Assembly (NCBI GenBank): GCA_021234535.1
Contig: CM037838.1
Location: 16,785,009-16,849,008, forward strand
DNA: 64,000 bases
Origin: Stichopus chloronotus
Taxonomy: Eukaryota > Echinodermata > Holothuroidea > Aspidochirotida > Stichopodidae
Direction of reading: 5' to 3'
Positions 45,986 to 59,687 of the stretch are shown here, piece by piece (the stretch's first letter is position 1; every line of letters begins with the position of its first letter). The notes beneath the pieces were generated by a model. The model saw nothing but the letters and a program-made list of their open reading frames with translations, did not search any database and had not been told where the DNA came from. The position numbers and the translations under genes are program-made.

Positions 45986-47099
45986 CCTGCCTGGTATAAG
46001 CTTTTCGATTGCTCCATTCACTCACACACTAAATTGTAAAGGTAATGCGGTCTCGCTATTGCAGGTACACGCTGGATATAATAAAAAAAAAAAATGAAAA
46101 AATGAACGTGACTTGTCATTTTTTATCTTTCGCACCATCGATGAGTTGATTTTCTTAACCCGCAGAGGTCATCGAACCTTTTGGACGTAAGCCTTGAGGC
46201 CAATGGTATTTCCAAAATTACGTTAACCGCCTCCATTTGCTCACTATGCAAAGTTCAATTAGACTGCTTCACTGTTCAATTCACAAAGAATCCAGTTCAT
46301 TCAATATGCCATCAAAAAAGACAATGTCAATAGATGACATGCACTTTGTTGAACACTAGTGCAATGTTTGCCATGCATGCACGTGTGAAAATTCTTGAAC
46401 TGATGAGGACAAGTATAAGATACGTGATACCGTGAAATATGTCACGTGACAGGCATGCACGATAGCGCGCAGCATTTTAATGTAAAATAACATTATCAAT
46501 ACAGGTCCTACTGTACTATATATAGCTCGCGAGAAGTGTGTACTTTCAGTTTTGTTTTGTGAATGTTGTGCAGAAGTTTCTCTTTCTCAGTGGGTTCAGT
46601 TTAAAAATTACAATATCTCTGTTTCTGTTTTCTCTTTGTCTTTGTGTGCCAACATCACCGACAGGTGACCTTTTTCCGTGCACGACTGACAAACATCCCC
46701 GATCTGTGATACCTTGCTCGGTCGATCAATCAGTTAACCTGAAGCTGAGCAGTTTGCACTCGCTGTTACTACTGGGCATATAAGCAACCATAGCATAGAT
46801 ACACCTGCACAAACATATCGTGTGTAAATGTAGTACCAGTTACTAATCGAACGTGTTAAAACGTGAAGTTCATGCCGTTCTTCTGATAAAGAAATTGTAC
46901 AGCTAGTAGAAGTTCTTTTCAAACAAAAGATAACTTTAGCCCATCATTTCATCACTTAAAGTTAGTCTGTATGATACGACAGATTAATTAGTAAGTAGAC
47001 CCACGGTGATATACGCCTAGGCTACATTGACTGTAAATTGTTTCGCGCAACACGTACACACCACAAGAGTAAGCCTAATACAAAAACAAGGAAATAATT
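45986..47099. other. Region upstream of the second DDAH exon
   Basis: No exon recognised. CACGTGACAG at 46,442 and ATATATAGCTCGCGAG near 46,517 could be promoter elements, but no test is possible here. Confidence 0.45.
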
Positions 47100-47405
47100 A
47101 TGGCGGACGCTACAGAAAACGTTGAGAGGTTATTCACTTTCGATGCAGTCGTCATGCGAGGAATACCAAATAGTTTAAAGACGGAGGCACTTCGAATGGA
47201 GGATCTTGGTGAAGTTGATATCGAAAAGGCCAGGGAGCAAGACAGGGAATACCGGCGGGTCATGAGGGACCAGCTTGGGCTCCAATTGGAGGTACTGGAA
47301 GCAGACGAGAGTCAACCAGATTGCTGCTTCGTAGAGGATTGCGCCGTGGTGGTCGATGGTGTTGCGTTAATAACTTGCCCAGGAAGCCCATCTCGCCGTT
47401 CTGAA
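47100..47405 (+). CDS. DDAH: DDAH-like first coding exon, copy 2
   Basis: The start ATGGCGGAC lies in a good context and the exon runs 102 codons to the donor GAA|GTAAGA, phase 0. It reads ERLFTFDAVVMRGIPNSLK, ALRMEDLGEVDIEKAR, ESQPDCCFVEDCAVVVDG and ALITCPGSPSRRSE. It is about two-thirds identical to the copy at 39,744, with one residue fewer near the start, and has no damage. The PDCCFVEDCAVVV core is identical in both, and the SRR ending is closer to vertebrate DDAH than copy 1. Downstream exons were not found in the remaining 16.6 kb. It is either a second gene or an alternative first exon of the same gene. Confidence 0.9.
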
Positions 47406-50400
47406 GTAAGAAAATCATCAATATTATCAAATATCTGCCCCTTTTTTCAGATAGAGCCGGGTTTTTCTTTTTAGACAGAAATGGTAGACAAATGAGAGGA
47501 AAATTGAAAACCAAACTGATATAGGGGATGAAACGAAATGCTTGCGATCAGAATCAGTTATTCGAATTGTGGGAATTTCCTTCATCGTATTAAGTATCTG
47601 TGTGGAACGTGGGTGGGGTGGAGGGTTGAGCTGGTGAGTGTTCAATTTTTTTTTCATAACTCATTCACGGAAATGTGTGAAAAGAAACGTCCTTTAAAAT
47701 CGATTTGCTCGCGCACTAGATTGAAATTCGTCACAGGTAGGAATGTTTTAATCATCTCTTTTTTGGCCGGCGAAAACTGTACCTCCATAGCATGTTTGTT
47801 TCATGACGTATTTGTGGATTTTTAAGCAAATGTCCATTTCACGCTTCACGGTTCATGCATTACAGACAATTTGAGACGTCACACCGTCTCCTAACAACTT
47901 GGCCCTACTGAATATTGTTTACGCCTGTACTCATGAGTATGCTTTGTATGTATTTTACCGATGTGACCTTACATTCAGCAAGAATTTTTTTAAAGGTAAA
48001 TTTACAGTAGACCCAATCTGCTAAATTTCTCACTGTTGACAAGGTTGAAGGTAACCTATTTGAATGTCAAAGAAATACACACGACGCTTCACATAGTATT
48101 CTATGACCTTGCGGCAATTGGAAATCTTTTTCGGCCAAAGATGTTCTGCGAATGTAAACATTATCTCCCATGGAGTCACGAACAAGAGATAGTGGTAGGG
48201 GTTTGAAGTTCTTCCAGTTGAAAATAAGTTCTTTCATTAAAGAACCCCATAATCTCCAACTCATGGAATATTGCGTTGAATAGAAATTTCCTGAACGTAC
48301 TGTAGAACTGGACAATTGTTTTCACGATACAGGGATAGATCAAGTGTCACGGTTGATGTAGTTTTGAGTAGGCTATATGTATACTAGTTCTATGATTCCG
48401 GATCTTCTATGGTGATGCTTCACATTCTGATGATGTCATTGTCAATCTTGTAGAATTAGCAATTAGCTCCTGTGCTAATTGATAAACGTCTCCTTTATGT
48501 TATGTGATACTGTAGACCTATCATTTTTGTCGTCCAATTGCGTAATTTTGCAGCATATCACCTCGCCTATATGTATATGAAATACTGTTATTCAGCAACA
48601 TTATGAAAAGTACTTTTAAAGGAAATGAGAAGAGAATTGCAAGAATTTGATGAGTTTTTCAAAATGAAGTAGGGATGATTGCTCATTCCCTTTAAACTAT
48701 GGCTGATAGGAACAAAATAAGGATTGGGGATCGCAATAACAAGTAAGGCATACATTTGTCCTATGTGTACCCTGTTACTTTTTTACCATGTTGTAACTTG
48801 TGCGAGGAGCATTCACAAAGTTCTCCCCTCAAAGACTGTCAAACTCAAACATGACTCCATTTATTGGACTAACCGCGGCCTATACCTTGTTTCAAGAGCT
48901 TATAGTAATGTATATGTCGGTTGAAGCCTTTCAAAATATAAGTGACCTGCCGCCTATATGTCTTTTTAGGGCAATTCATTTAGCTTAAAATATGTGCTTT
49001 TGTGAGAGAGAGCTTTTTTTTAAAAAAAAAGAAAAGAAAATTAACTTCACAATTTTTTTTGTAATTTAACACACTTTTGTTGCACCAAATCGCATCTGAA
49101 GACATTCAGATATCAAGGGGTTACACCATCTTCTCTTAGACTCCTCCCCCATATCCCTGAACCACCAATTTTGACACCTCCAAAATAAAGGACTTTGATC
49201 CGTCAGTGAGGATGTACTCTATTACAGGGCCGGCGTTGCCGAGCATGGATGGATGGAAACGCTGAAGAGGGTATTTACCCCTCCCCCTACCCTAAACTAA
49301 AAAATGCTACGTACAGTGCCCATTTTGACAAAAAGTGCCCTTATTTTAAACGGTTATTACATGTTATAAGATTTTTTTTCAGAGTGTTTTTTTTATTTAT
49401 TTACACACTGACGGTGACAGGTGCAACATTGGTGAGGGTCAAAGGATAGTCGGATCGTGCTATCGGGCTTTTCTGTTTTTGTTTTTTTTTTAGTTCTTCT
49501 TTTCTTAGCACATCGTGTGTTCGTGTTACATTATCGGAAATTTGTTTACCATATTATCGGGTCGTGTCATATTATGGGTAAATTATTACATTAAAACAGC
49601 AACCCTTCAGAGCGAGAAAAGTGTATGTCTCGCAAGAGCCGAGAGAATGTTGAATGTAGCTGTTTTCGCTCTGTTAATCTTGTTTTTCAAGAAAAAAACA
49701 ACAACAACAACAAAAAACAGTGTGTCAAGGAAAGAACAACAAAAACAACAAAAAAGACATGTTTTGCAGACTCGATCAACCTTGTCTTTCGGAAAGACGT
49801 GTTTTTGCTGAAAAAAAAAAAAAAATAAAAAACGAAAAAAGTTTTAAAGTTTTTCCGAAACATTGTTTCAAATCCTGTGTTTTTGCCTGTAAATCTGGTG
49901 TAAATTCAAAAGTCTCTTTAAGTCGATCTTAAAGCTGAGTTTATAGTTGGGAAGCGATCTTTTGGGAATAGTGGTGGTTCATTAGGCTCCTCGTATAAGC
50001 GTCCGACAGTTCACAGAAAGTTGACAATACAGTTGACAATACCGTTCTGTAATTGCAGTTTAAAGGGGCTCATTGAGTTGATATCAGTAAAGATTGCGGT
50101 GATTTTGAAGTATAAAAACACACGACAATACTCACAATTAGCATAATTAATCAAGTTTCACATCCAATAGTTATATGAAAACTGTCAATTTTTTCGAATT
50201 TTTGACCGTTACTTGCTCTGATTGTGTGCATGTGAATGTACTAATGTGAAAATGTCTGATCACAAAGTTTCAAAAACCAAATTTAATCGTTGGTTACTCA
50301 CTCATTAATGTTCCAACGTATGTAAAACTTTGGGATCCTTTTAATTTGACTGTTTGTTATTAGTATGTGAAGGAAACTCGACCGGTTTAGAAAAATTGAG

Positions 50401-50916
50401 TGAATTTCACAAAACAACTCAATGAAGCCTCTTTAAAATTCAGTCGTGTTTAATTGAACAATTATGCCTATGGTATAGAATTTCAAATGTAAGGCATATT
50501 TTCTGTCATGTTAGCGGATCTTTGGTCTTCATTTGTATCGTCAAGTCCGGTGGCTACAGTACCCCGCGTAGCGGACGATTTTTTGTTTTCGTTCGGCTTC
50601 CCTCTACGAAGCCTGTATAGAGGTGGCTGCCAAAGAGGCGCTACGCAGGCAATTGGCTATACCGTACTCCTTAAGTATGTAGGCAGCGGCTTGGGAGGGA
50701 GCGGTACATGGGAATACTAACCCTCCTACTTTTAGAGAAGAAAAATATCTAAAAATAAAACATTACCTTATCGCCGTGGTAAATTTGTGTGAACTGAATC
50801 TGCCCAGTTAAACACTGGATTAGGGGTCTCAGATAATTTATGATCAGTTCGCAAAATCCTTGCCGCCGTATACTAGAATATTTAGAAAAATGGTAAAAAC
50901 AATCCAAATAAAGGCT
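47406..50916. other. Intron or intergenic after DDAH copy 2
   Basis: No further DDAH exon seen. AAC/AAAAC repeats and poly-A occur at 49,690-49,830. Confidence 0.5.
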
Positions 50917-50975
50917 TTAAAGGGAAATAAGGCGTTTGTTTTACAGAAAACAATCATGTTTTTTAAAGGTCGTGT
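50917..50975. mobile_element. Fragment of MITE family A (one end)
   Basis: TTAAAGGGAAATAAGGCGTT, then TTTTACAGAAAACAATCATG, matches the right end of the element at 2,892-3,242 read in reverse. Confidence 0.55.
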
Positions 50976-52339
50976 GACATGAAACTGACATTTTGGAGTA
51001 TTGGGTGCATTCAGCATTGAAAAAAAATTAAATGTAGGCCTAACCACAAATTCCGTCAAAGATTGACCAATTTAAAGGCAAATTAGTGTCTCATAACTGT
51101 ATCATGAATAAAAATTGGCTAAGTATGCAAATTTGTAACCTCAAGAGATGGACTCCTATACAGGATGTCTTCTTCTGTTAGTCCTTTGTTCATGTAACCT
51201 TCATTTCAAGGACATTTGAGAATTTTATATGCCCAGAGGGCTTACGTAGGAAGTATGTACTTTCTTCAAAAATATCGACATCACTTACCAACGTGAAATT
51301 CAGTAATTAAGTGGCGAAATACATAGGCTTAACAAAAGAAATACTGGCAAGCCGCAACACTCCACGTCTTCTGTTTTGCATTTTTCTCAAACTTTGAAAA
51401 GTCATATCTCAAAAACGCTAGAAGAGATATGAAAAATTCCAACTTTTTTTTTTATTGTAGTGCGCCGCACTACAATCTTGTCATTACTGGACGACCAGCA
51501 ATTTCTTTTGTTGAGCCTTATATGGTTCATAACGCCTCACCTGCGCGTGATGTAACTTAGTTCGTACAAATATGCATGCGCGACCGTTAGTAATAGCAGT
51601 AAGTGCGAGCTATGGCCGTCTTCAAACCAAAATCTACTAAGGAAAAACAAATACCACGACTACAAGAACGATTTAAGGAGTTAAAGTGATGAGAGAGCCC
51701 TGCGGATAAATTTCCAGAAAACGTGATGAAATGTGGTTCGGCCTTTTTCCAATGAGGTGATAAACGTGGAGTGCCAATGTTGTTTCCAAATTGGTGTGCA
51801 ATATAGCGCCATTGTGTTTAAATATGATGTCACAGAATCGTGTGCTGCTTCACTGTTTTAGTGGTTACAACATGATGTCCTTCTACAGAATCATGTCTTG
51901 CTCTCATGTTCTATTTCAGTGGTGAAACAGAAAGACAGTTTTGACATATGTACAGCTAGTACTAGAGTACTCCTTGAAACTCAGAGCAGTACAGGCTTGT
52001 ACGACATACGGTATGTAGTAACGATAAGCGTCGGCAACTTTACAACATTATGAGAGATATCCAATGGAATTTTTGTTTCGTCCAGCGTGACATAGAAAAA
52101 AAAGAATGGATTGGGAAAGGGGTCGACAGGAAACGGCACTGCTTTCCCCCAAAATGCCAACTCCTATGAGGAGTGGATCCACAGAGACTGGCTTACTCCC
52201 AACAACAAGGACTTAGCCTACCGCCACGCACTACAGTTCTGCGTATTTGTGGGCAAATGCAATTCTAGTTTACTCAGGGTTTTACTTTGCAGCTTCTGAC
52301 TGAAGGGTGCCCTCTTCTAGAAGCATGTCACACAACTTG
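50976..52339. other. Non-coding, no exon seen
   Basis: Nothing recognised. Confidence 0.45.
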
Positions 52340-53323
52340 TAAAACCAGTATTTGTGGATAAGGAATGATAGATCATTGAAAATAAGGAAGGACAGGGGCC
52401 TTCTTTTTAAGAAATAGGTTTCTCACCGATAGAAATCCAGTTACTTGTTTTTTTTTTTTTCATCCATATTTTATTGTCATCACAACACAAAATAATACAA
52501 TATAATGTCACATCTCTATACTTGCGAAAATGTAACAGAATAAAAATCATCATTTGTCTAAAGTATTAAAGCCCTAAGCATCTTCAAAACAGTTTTCATA
52601 CCTAGTAAAAATATGTTCTTTCCCCTCTTTCTGTAAAAGTAACCTTTCCACCGACAACAGAAATCGAAATTTAAGTGAAAATCCCTCAGCAGTCGGAATC
52701 TTATTCTGTACTTTATACGAAAAAAATATAATATTTGACATTGAAAATAAAGAAATTTATCGGATTTAAATCATCACTAATATATCCGAAGAAAATAATA
52801 TACTGAGAAAGCTCGAAGTTATGTTTCAGCCATTTCCTAGCAATGCCTTTTCAAAACAAATCAACATAAGTGCAAGACCAGAACAAGTGATCCAAAGTTT
52901 CTTCGAAAATGTTACAAAAGGTACAAGTGGGGGTGTTAGCAATTCCGATCCTATGCATATACTGGTTAACACCAAGAGTTCGATGCAGGAATCGGAACTG
53001 AAAATATTGAATTTTAGTATCTCTAATGACTGTATAAATTAAAGCAAAGATTCGTTTCCAATTCCAATCAATTATGGGATATTTTTCGTCCCATTTTATC
53101 TTCGCCCTTGGGCTAGTGACCAGTTACTTGTTGTTGAACAATAATTTGTCCACTTTCCAAAATTTAAATGATTCGTTTTCTGTTCCTCATCACATGCAAA
53201 ATGTTTTGAGGAGATGAAATTTTTATAGATGTTTGTTGGTGAGACTGAATGGTTTAACAATGGTTAACTCCGCTTTGTTTGTATGCCATGTTGGTGTATT
53301 CTAAACGCCATATTTCCCTTTAA
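52340..53323. mobile_element. MITE family A, copy interrupted by a LINE insertion
   Basis: Homology to the copies at 2,892 and 59,688 runs from AAACCAGTATTTGTGGATAAG to the terminus CCATATTTCCCTTTAA at 53,323, in the opposite orientation to the first copy. It is broken by a 672-bp insertion. Confidence 0.65.
52448..53119 (-). mobile_element. 5'-truncated LINE insertion with 11-bp target duplication
   Basis: CCAGTTACTTG occurs at 52,437-52,447 and 53,120-53,130 on either side. On the minus strand the insert ends with AATAAA and a 13-base poly-A tail next to the duplication. Its 5' part encodes FRFLHRTLGVNQYMHRIGIA and TFCNIFEETLDHLFWSC, the zinc-knuckle-type C-terminus of an L1-like or Tx1-like ORF2. 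This is a typical target-primed insertion with loss of the 5' end. Confidence 0.85.
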
Positions 53324-56300
53324 CCGAAGAAAAATATATAGATAAATCGAAAGGAAATGTCGCCCGTTCTTGGCCAAATATATGCCTTTATGTTCTCTAT
53401 AGGTCGAGGAGATTCCGGATTCCTCCCAGGCACCCCCTCTGGGCCTTGTCCCTGTACCTCATTAAGCGGGTCCCTGGACCCAACGTATGGCTATGCATCG
53501 CGCTGCGCGCTCTGATTGAACCGTTCCTACACCATGAAATACCTCCACTATTTTCACCGTGGCCTCGAGGCTATATATAGGCCGGAAGGCATGGTTACTA
53601 TTTAGATCTATGAAAAAGATGCGAATGCCTCGAAAATTCCTACTGATTCAAGGTTTATGTCACCATTAACTCGAATTACTGGTACCATCGATACCAATTT
53701 TTGATAAAATTAAATCAAATTTATGGTGCTATTGACTCGAATCTGGCTTTCCGTATTTTCGAATGCTGTACGTCTCATGTATATATACCACACCATGCTC
53801 AAGGACTCATTGAATGAGACCGAACCTGCAATGATAGACGGTACACTCAAAAATGCACATCGTCAGGACTTTTTGCAGGCTACATACCAGCAATAGTACA
53901 TATGATTCTATTTGCAGAAGTTCGGGGAGTGTCGCTAACTTCCTCAATTCCATTCATGGTGTGTACCATAATTCTTGCGACCCTGCGGTTAAACGGACTT
54001 TTAATGTGTATCTGTGAATGTGATAGGCCTACTCTACGGAATTACTCATTGTCTGGTCTAAAGGTAACAAAGAAAACATTGAAATAAAGGCTGTTCAGGA
54101 AGTCGCGCATTTTGTTCTCGATATAATAGGATAGTTCACCGCGAAGTCAACTTGAATACATCAAAACAAATAGAAATATAGAATCTTATACAATCCTATG
54201 GTGATAAAACCACATACACTGTACGGGTATAGTGAAATTGGAAATTCCCTGCCCATTAAGCTCATGAGCTGGGTTGAACCCTATGACGCCACTATGACCC
54301 CCTCCATCAACCAGGACCAATTTGACTGACGCCTACCTTGTGAAGGTCTTCTACATGCAACGTTTGGGAAGATGATCTTGCAGGAGATCGTATCTGGGGT
54401 TAACTAACTTTTATTGATATGAGGATAACAAAGTATTATGTTAAAGGTGTAACACCATGTGACGTGATTGGGATTGGCCCTTGGACCTTCCAGAACATGA
54501 TGGCGTCTCTTTTACTGCGTTCCCACGGAACCGGGCTTGCCCCGACCCTGTTCAGCCCGGTGTTTTAAATCCGTGTCCTAACGAGTTGTAGACCACCTCG
54601 AAGCAGGGCAAAAGCTTCCTGCGCGAACTGTATACTATACATCTCTGCAGTGTTTACGTTGACCAATTGATGATGATGAAGCTACAGATTAACCAATGAT
54701 GCACAAAGGGGCTGTGTCTTCAGTATGCAAATGTAGCGTGCACTGCTTTTGTATGTCGCACAGTGCGGTGCATACACAACTGCAGGAAGTAGTTGGGCCG
54801 GCAACTCCACAGGCTTAATGATAATATATGCAATAGTGATGTAATATCATGGGATTTGCCATATGGCTTTGCTATAAGTTTGTAGAAAAAATACATCAAA
54901 AAGAGCTTGGATACTTGACTTCATGTATTTCTCACTATTAATGATTAGGCGTTCTACGTTTTGACTGATCACTATCGATGACACGAGACCGCCCGTACTG
55001 CCATACTTGCACTCATTAGGGGGGGGGGGGGGGGGGATGCAACTATTATTTTTCCATGCAAATTCCACGGTAGCAGCTTTTGTCATGTGGAAACCCTGTT
55101 TGCATAAATGTCAAGCATAAGCATATGGCAAACTAAGTTACAAAAGTGCATATTGGATACGAAAGGTTCCATGTAACTGGACGATTGGACTACCGGTACC
55201 ATATACTTACGCTGTACTAACAATAAGCGTTCAACATGATGGTTTTACATGGCTTATAGTGATAGGGAGCTTTCGGCATATTGAGCAATAGGCGCATATC
55301 GTGAGGCTTGAATAGTGGGCTACGTTTATCGGTTACCAAAACATCTTCACAAATTGCAAAGGAACAACAATGTTGGAAGCTACGCCATGTTCCTTGTTTA
55401 CCAAGGAGGTGAGCAAATTTAATCATGATGGCTTTCAGTCACCATCTAACTTAAGCAGATGTCGTTGTGTACAATTGATGTTACACCTCGATTGGTGACA
55501 TGAAAAATAAATGTAGTACTACAAACTTAAGCAAGTTTCAGTATATTGTTTTAGGGATGTATGTCAGAAACAAAAAAATGAAATCATCGAAACCACGCAC
55601 TTGTGCGTTCTGGTTCATTCTTCTTCCTTTCAATTTCTGCAAAAGAAAGTTCAACTCACAACTTGTCACATCTATCAGTTAAACAATTTTCTGCAAAATG
55701 TCCAAGTTTTCACTTCCCAAACCAGAAATACAAATGTCAGGATGTGATAAGTTGTCATTCAACATTTGGCGATTATTGTTAAGTTGCTATGAAATGGGCG
55801 ACATAACTTTTCGCATTTATTTTTTAATTTCTCACGTACAAAAACAAGTGAACAAGTCAACATTTTGCATGAAATTATTAAATTGGCTGCATGTAACAAG
55901 GAATTGTCATGTGAGCATTTTGCAGTAAACTGTCGACTTATAAGGGCCCGGCACTTAGGTTTCTGTACATACTGTAAAGGCGCGTTCACACTACAACGAT
56001 ATCGGATCGGATTACGATCCAATTTTTTTTATTTTTAGTAAATATCCTCTCCATCTCTGATCGGAAAGAACCAAAAATTTGTCAACTTGTGGAAAGATAT
56101 GATTTGTACCAGAGGACCACGGCCATGAAAGGTTATCTAATTATTTCGTGACGTCACATCGACAGACAGCTTTTATCGGACACTCGTAGTCGGTTCTTTT
56201 TATACACGTTAAACCATATATCCAAAACACCTTCAAAAAGATTCAATATACAGCAAAACTTGTTTGATAAATTTATACATTATTGGATATGCCATTAAAG

Positions 56301-57504
56301 GGACAATTTCTTTCCTTTTTTGTTGATTGTAAACACGGGCATATATAAGTAATTTGATAAACGCTTTTCTTCGTTTTTCATGGCACAATTTGTCCATTGA
56401 TTTTCTCTTGCTTCTAATTTCTCCCATTAAATAAATTTCAAACTGCCATAACTTTTGTGGAGTGATTTCCTTTTTGGGTTCCCAGTTTGAAAAGAGCGAA
56501 GTGTTTCTTGACGTTCGTCAACTTTTTATCTTCATTTGAATACCTTTAGGGCCGTAATGATGACCCTACAAATACTGAATACTACACCCCTCACATGAAA
56601 GCTGGAGAATATTTTGCCACCTTTCTACTTTTTCACGCCTGACATGCATGCAGGAGTTACTGTACGTCACAACATTTGTCTCAACTGAATATAAAGAATT
56701 AGGAACTTCCCTTTCCAAAGATGTAAAAACCTTTTCAATTGACCGAGAAACAAAAACCCAAAACAGAATTTTAAAGAACCAATAGTTGAGACTGTTTACT
56801 AAAATGTGACTTGGTATTGCCGATCTATACTAGTTTCATATCCCACTTTACACATACATCTGCACGTAGCTGACCAAAACAGGACTACTGTCGCTGAAAA
56901 GAAGTCAGTGAAATCGCATATTTCGTGCGGAAAATATAAACAAAATCATTCCCTTTTCATAAAAAGTAATTTTAACACTAGAATGATACATTGCATGAAT
57001 TTTTGTGTGATTTTGTTCTTAATTTAAAGAAAAATTGGGATTTATTTTCTGGTGATCTCGTTGCAGAAATTTCACTCTCAGTACACGTGGACTGTAGTTC
57101 TCTTGTCATAGGAATGTTAGTTTAGGCAAGGATTCAAAAGACTTAATGATGAAATTACTAAGTTATATCTACGTTGCACTAATCAATATTCTATGGAATC
57201 ATTAAAGCTAATTATGGATAGACAAGGCAGGGCAGAACATTTTCTAGCAAAACATTCCAGAACTTTATCCAGAACTATAATATTTATCTCCCCTCTATCT
57301 AAATGATCTAGTTCCAATCAAAAGCGATGAAAAAGCCATACACAGAAAAAAAAAGAAAAACACCAAGTGATAGGTTACTCAAGCATGGATTAACTTTGCT
57401 CAGGAGGCTCGTAACGGGTGCACAGGTTTCCATATGTGCAAAATGGTGCTAAATTTGATTTGAATCTGAACATATCTTCCATAAATTCCTACTTATTTTG
57501 AAGG
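53324..57504. other. Non-coding, no exon seen
   Basis: A long poly-G run at 55,019-55,036 is the main structure. No gene recognised. Confidence 0.45.
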
Positions 57505-57784
57505 TGAATAGTGAGTTTAGAATTCACCAACATGCAAAGAAAATAGCTTTAATCATCGTTAAAACATTCCGTCTCATCAATAAATATTATGTAATGATTG
57601 TGCAAAGTTTGGGTAAACAAATTACTGTTGAGCAATAAATAACTGGATTTCTATCTGTTAGAAACTTATTTCTTGAAAAGAAGGATATAGTTCTTCCTTA
57701 TTTTGAAGGATATATCACTCTATGTCCTTAAACATTGGTTTAAAAACATGATTGTTTTCTGTAAAACAAATTATTTCCATTTAA
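57505..57784. mobile_element. MITE family A, copy 3
   Basis: Contains TTTAGAATTCACCAACATGC, CATTCCGTCTCATCAATAAA and TTTTCTGTAAAACAAATTAT in the same order as 2,892-3,242, in the same orientation and without the internal insertion. Confidence 0.6.
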
Positions 57785-59687
57785 TCATTTTACATTTTCT
57801 TTTTTGTCCCGCGTGCGTTGAAAAATATATATTGTTTGATATACCTTACCTTGTTAATTTAGAGGGGCAATATGACGTTTCAGATTAGTATATTGAAATA
57901 TTGGTACACCTATATGCCCCCACACTTTTCCTAATCATAATAATCGCGCTATATTCAGCTCCCTTAAATTTAAGCAGGGGCATAGCGAGAATTAAATGTT
58001 AGGGGGCGGTCCATGGGGGCAGGTCTAAGGCTAGCTCATAGAGGGTGCGCTAGATGCAAAATGGTGCCACATTTCAAGCTGAACTTAAATTTAATATATC
58101 TCCAGGAATCCTTATTTTTCAAGTAATGATTTTAATTTTTCGTCAATTTTGAATCATCCTGTCCCCCACCCATCCTCCTACCCTCACACGGAAGTAGCGT
58201 TTTGCCTAAAGCATATTTCATTTGTCATATATAAAAGAGCAGAGTATGCATTTTCAGAATACGTCATGGCAGTGACGTAGCCAGCATTCCAGAAGAATAA
58301 AAGTATACACATCTTATGTGTAGGCCTATGATATTGCGGTGTTCGTCTATTTCACGATTTGGATGGGATTCTAGTCAATCTAGTGTTGGAATTGTCACTA
58401 GGACCTAGGGAAAATTGGGTAGAAATATCAACCACATTCACTCCATACTACAACAACATGCTCAAGTATAAATCGCTACCCTCTTACATAATCCTGTCCT
58501 CGATTCCTTCCTCTCTTTTCCTCCTCCTTCCCATTCTTTCTGCTTTATATTTTTCGCCTTAATTTTTGTCTCATTTTTTTCTTGTTCTTTTTTTTTTGGG
58601 GGGGGGGGGGGCTACCGCACCTGAATTTAAGTAAATGGGGAATGCAAACAGCTTTTTTTTTTATTTTTGAAGAGCTGACGAAGTCACTGTGACTTTAAAT
58701 ACTAATTTCATATTGAGTGAATAAATAGACCGGTAGAAACAGCTCGAGAATGTTTTTGTTTTTTATCACTAACGTAGCAAGAAGGGTGAACGGGGATAGA
58801 TTAGGAATTTGGGAGGACGCGATGGGCGACGTTAAACAATATAGAAGCGAAAAAAAAAAAACGAGAAAAGTGAGGGACGTGTGAGAAGTTGATGAGTGAG
58901 GGAAGGAGAGCGTAGTTTGGAAATATTGATACAGAAAAGCTTCCAGTAACTTTACATAATGAAATTCACTTCTTTTTTCTGTTGATCAGGTTAATTGAAG
59001 AATCTTAACATTTTTATTCTCGCTTATTTGTGTCCCATTGATGATCTGTCTTAATTGTATTTTTTTTCTAGATGGCACCATGGGGGAGTGTGGGGACTAA
59101 TTCCCTCGCATTTAAGAGACGCTGTCTTTAATAACGACTGGAAACTGCGTTTATAAGCTATATATTCCTCTAGCAAATGGGGTGTGGTACACATTTATAT
59201 TGGTCATTTTGATGGTCTTCACAAAATAGAATGTGACACTTTCTGTATTTTTGTTTTCTTCTTTTTCTCTGTTGAATTCAAGTCATCTACCTGAGTCACA
59301 TTTCAGAAAAAAGTTGTTGCGCCCCACGCAAAGTCATCTTCTCTCTACACTAAGAATTGAACATTTTCTCGAGCTACCGCATTTGTAGTTTCCTTCAGAA
59401 AACCTCAGACTTGAACACAATTTTCTTTTTCCTTTTTTTTTTCTCGCCCTTTGTACGTTCATACACCTACCACATTATTTATGAACATAGTTGTGCAATA
59501 ATTTCCGTGTTTTTTCCTTACTTATACCTAGGTCACAAAATTTTGGAAGTGGTCACCGAAGTTCCTCCTCATGCCCACATCACCTCCCAGGGTAGCACTT
59601 TTCTATTTTAAATTCATGTCCAATCCCAACCCCCGCTTTCTGAGCTTGGCGCTGCTCCTGCATATTGCTTCAAGCGACATTCTTTGT
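57785..59687. other. Non-coding, no exon seen
   Basis: Poly-T/G at 58,589-58,612 and poly-A at 58,850-58,861; CAGGGGCATAGCGAG at 57,975 looks like a hAT-type terminus. No gene recognised. Confidence 0.45.

Noticed and set aside
46538..46783. Plus-strand 81-codon frame with a hydrophobic start, upstream of DDAH copy 2
   Set aside because: Looks like a signal peptide only because it is T-rich; no conserved content or splice context.
55217..55426. Minus-strand 69-codon frame
   Set aside because: No recognised domain and no splice sites; probably repeat-derived or chance.
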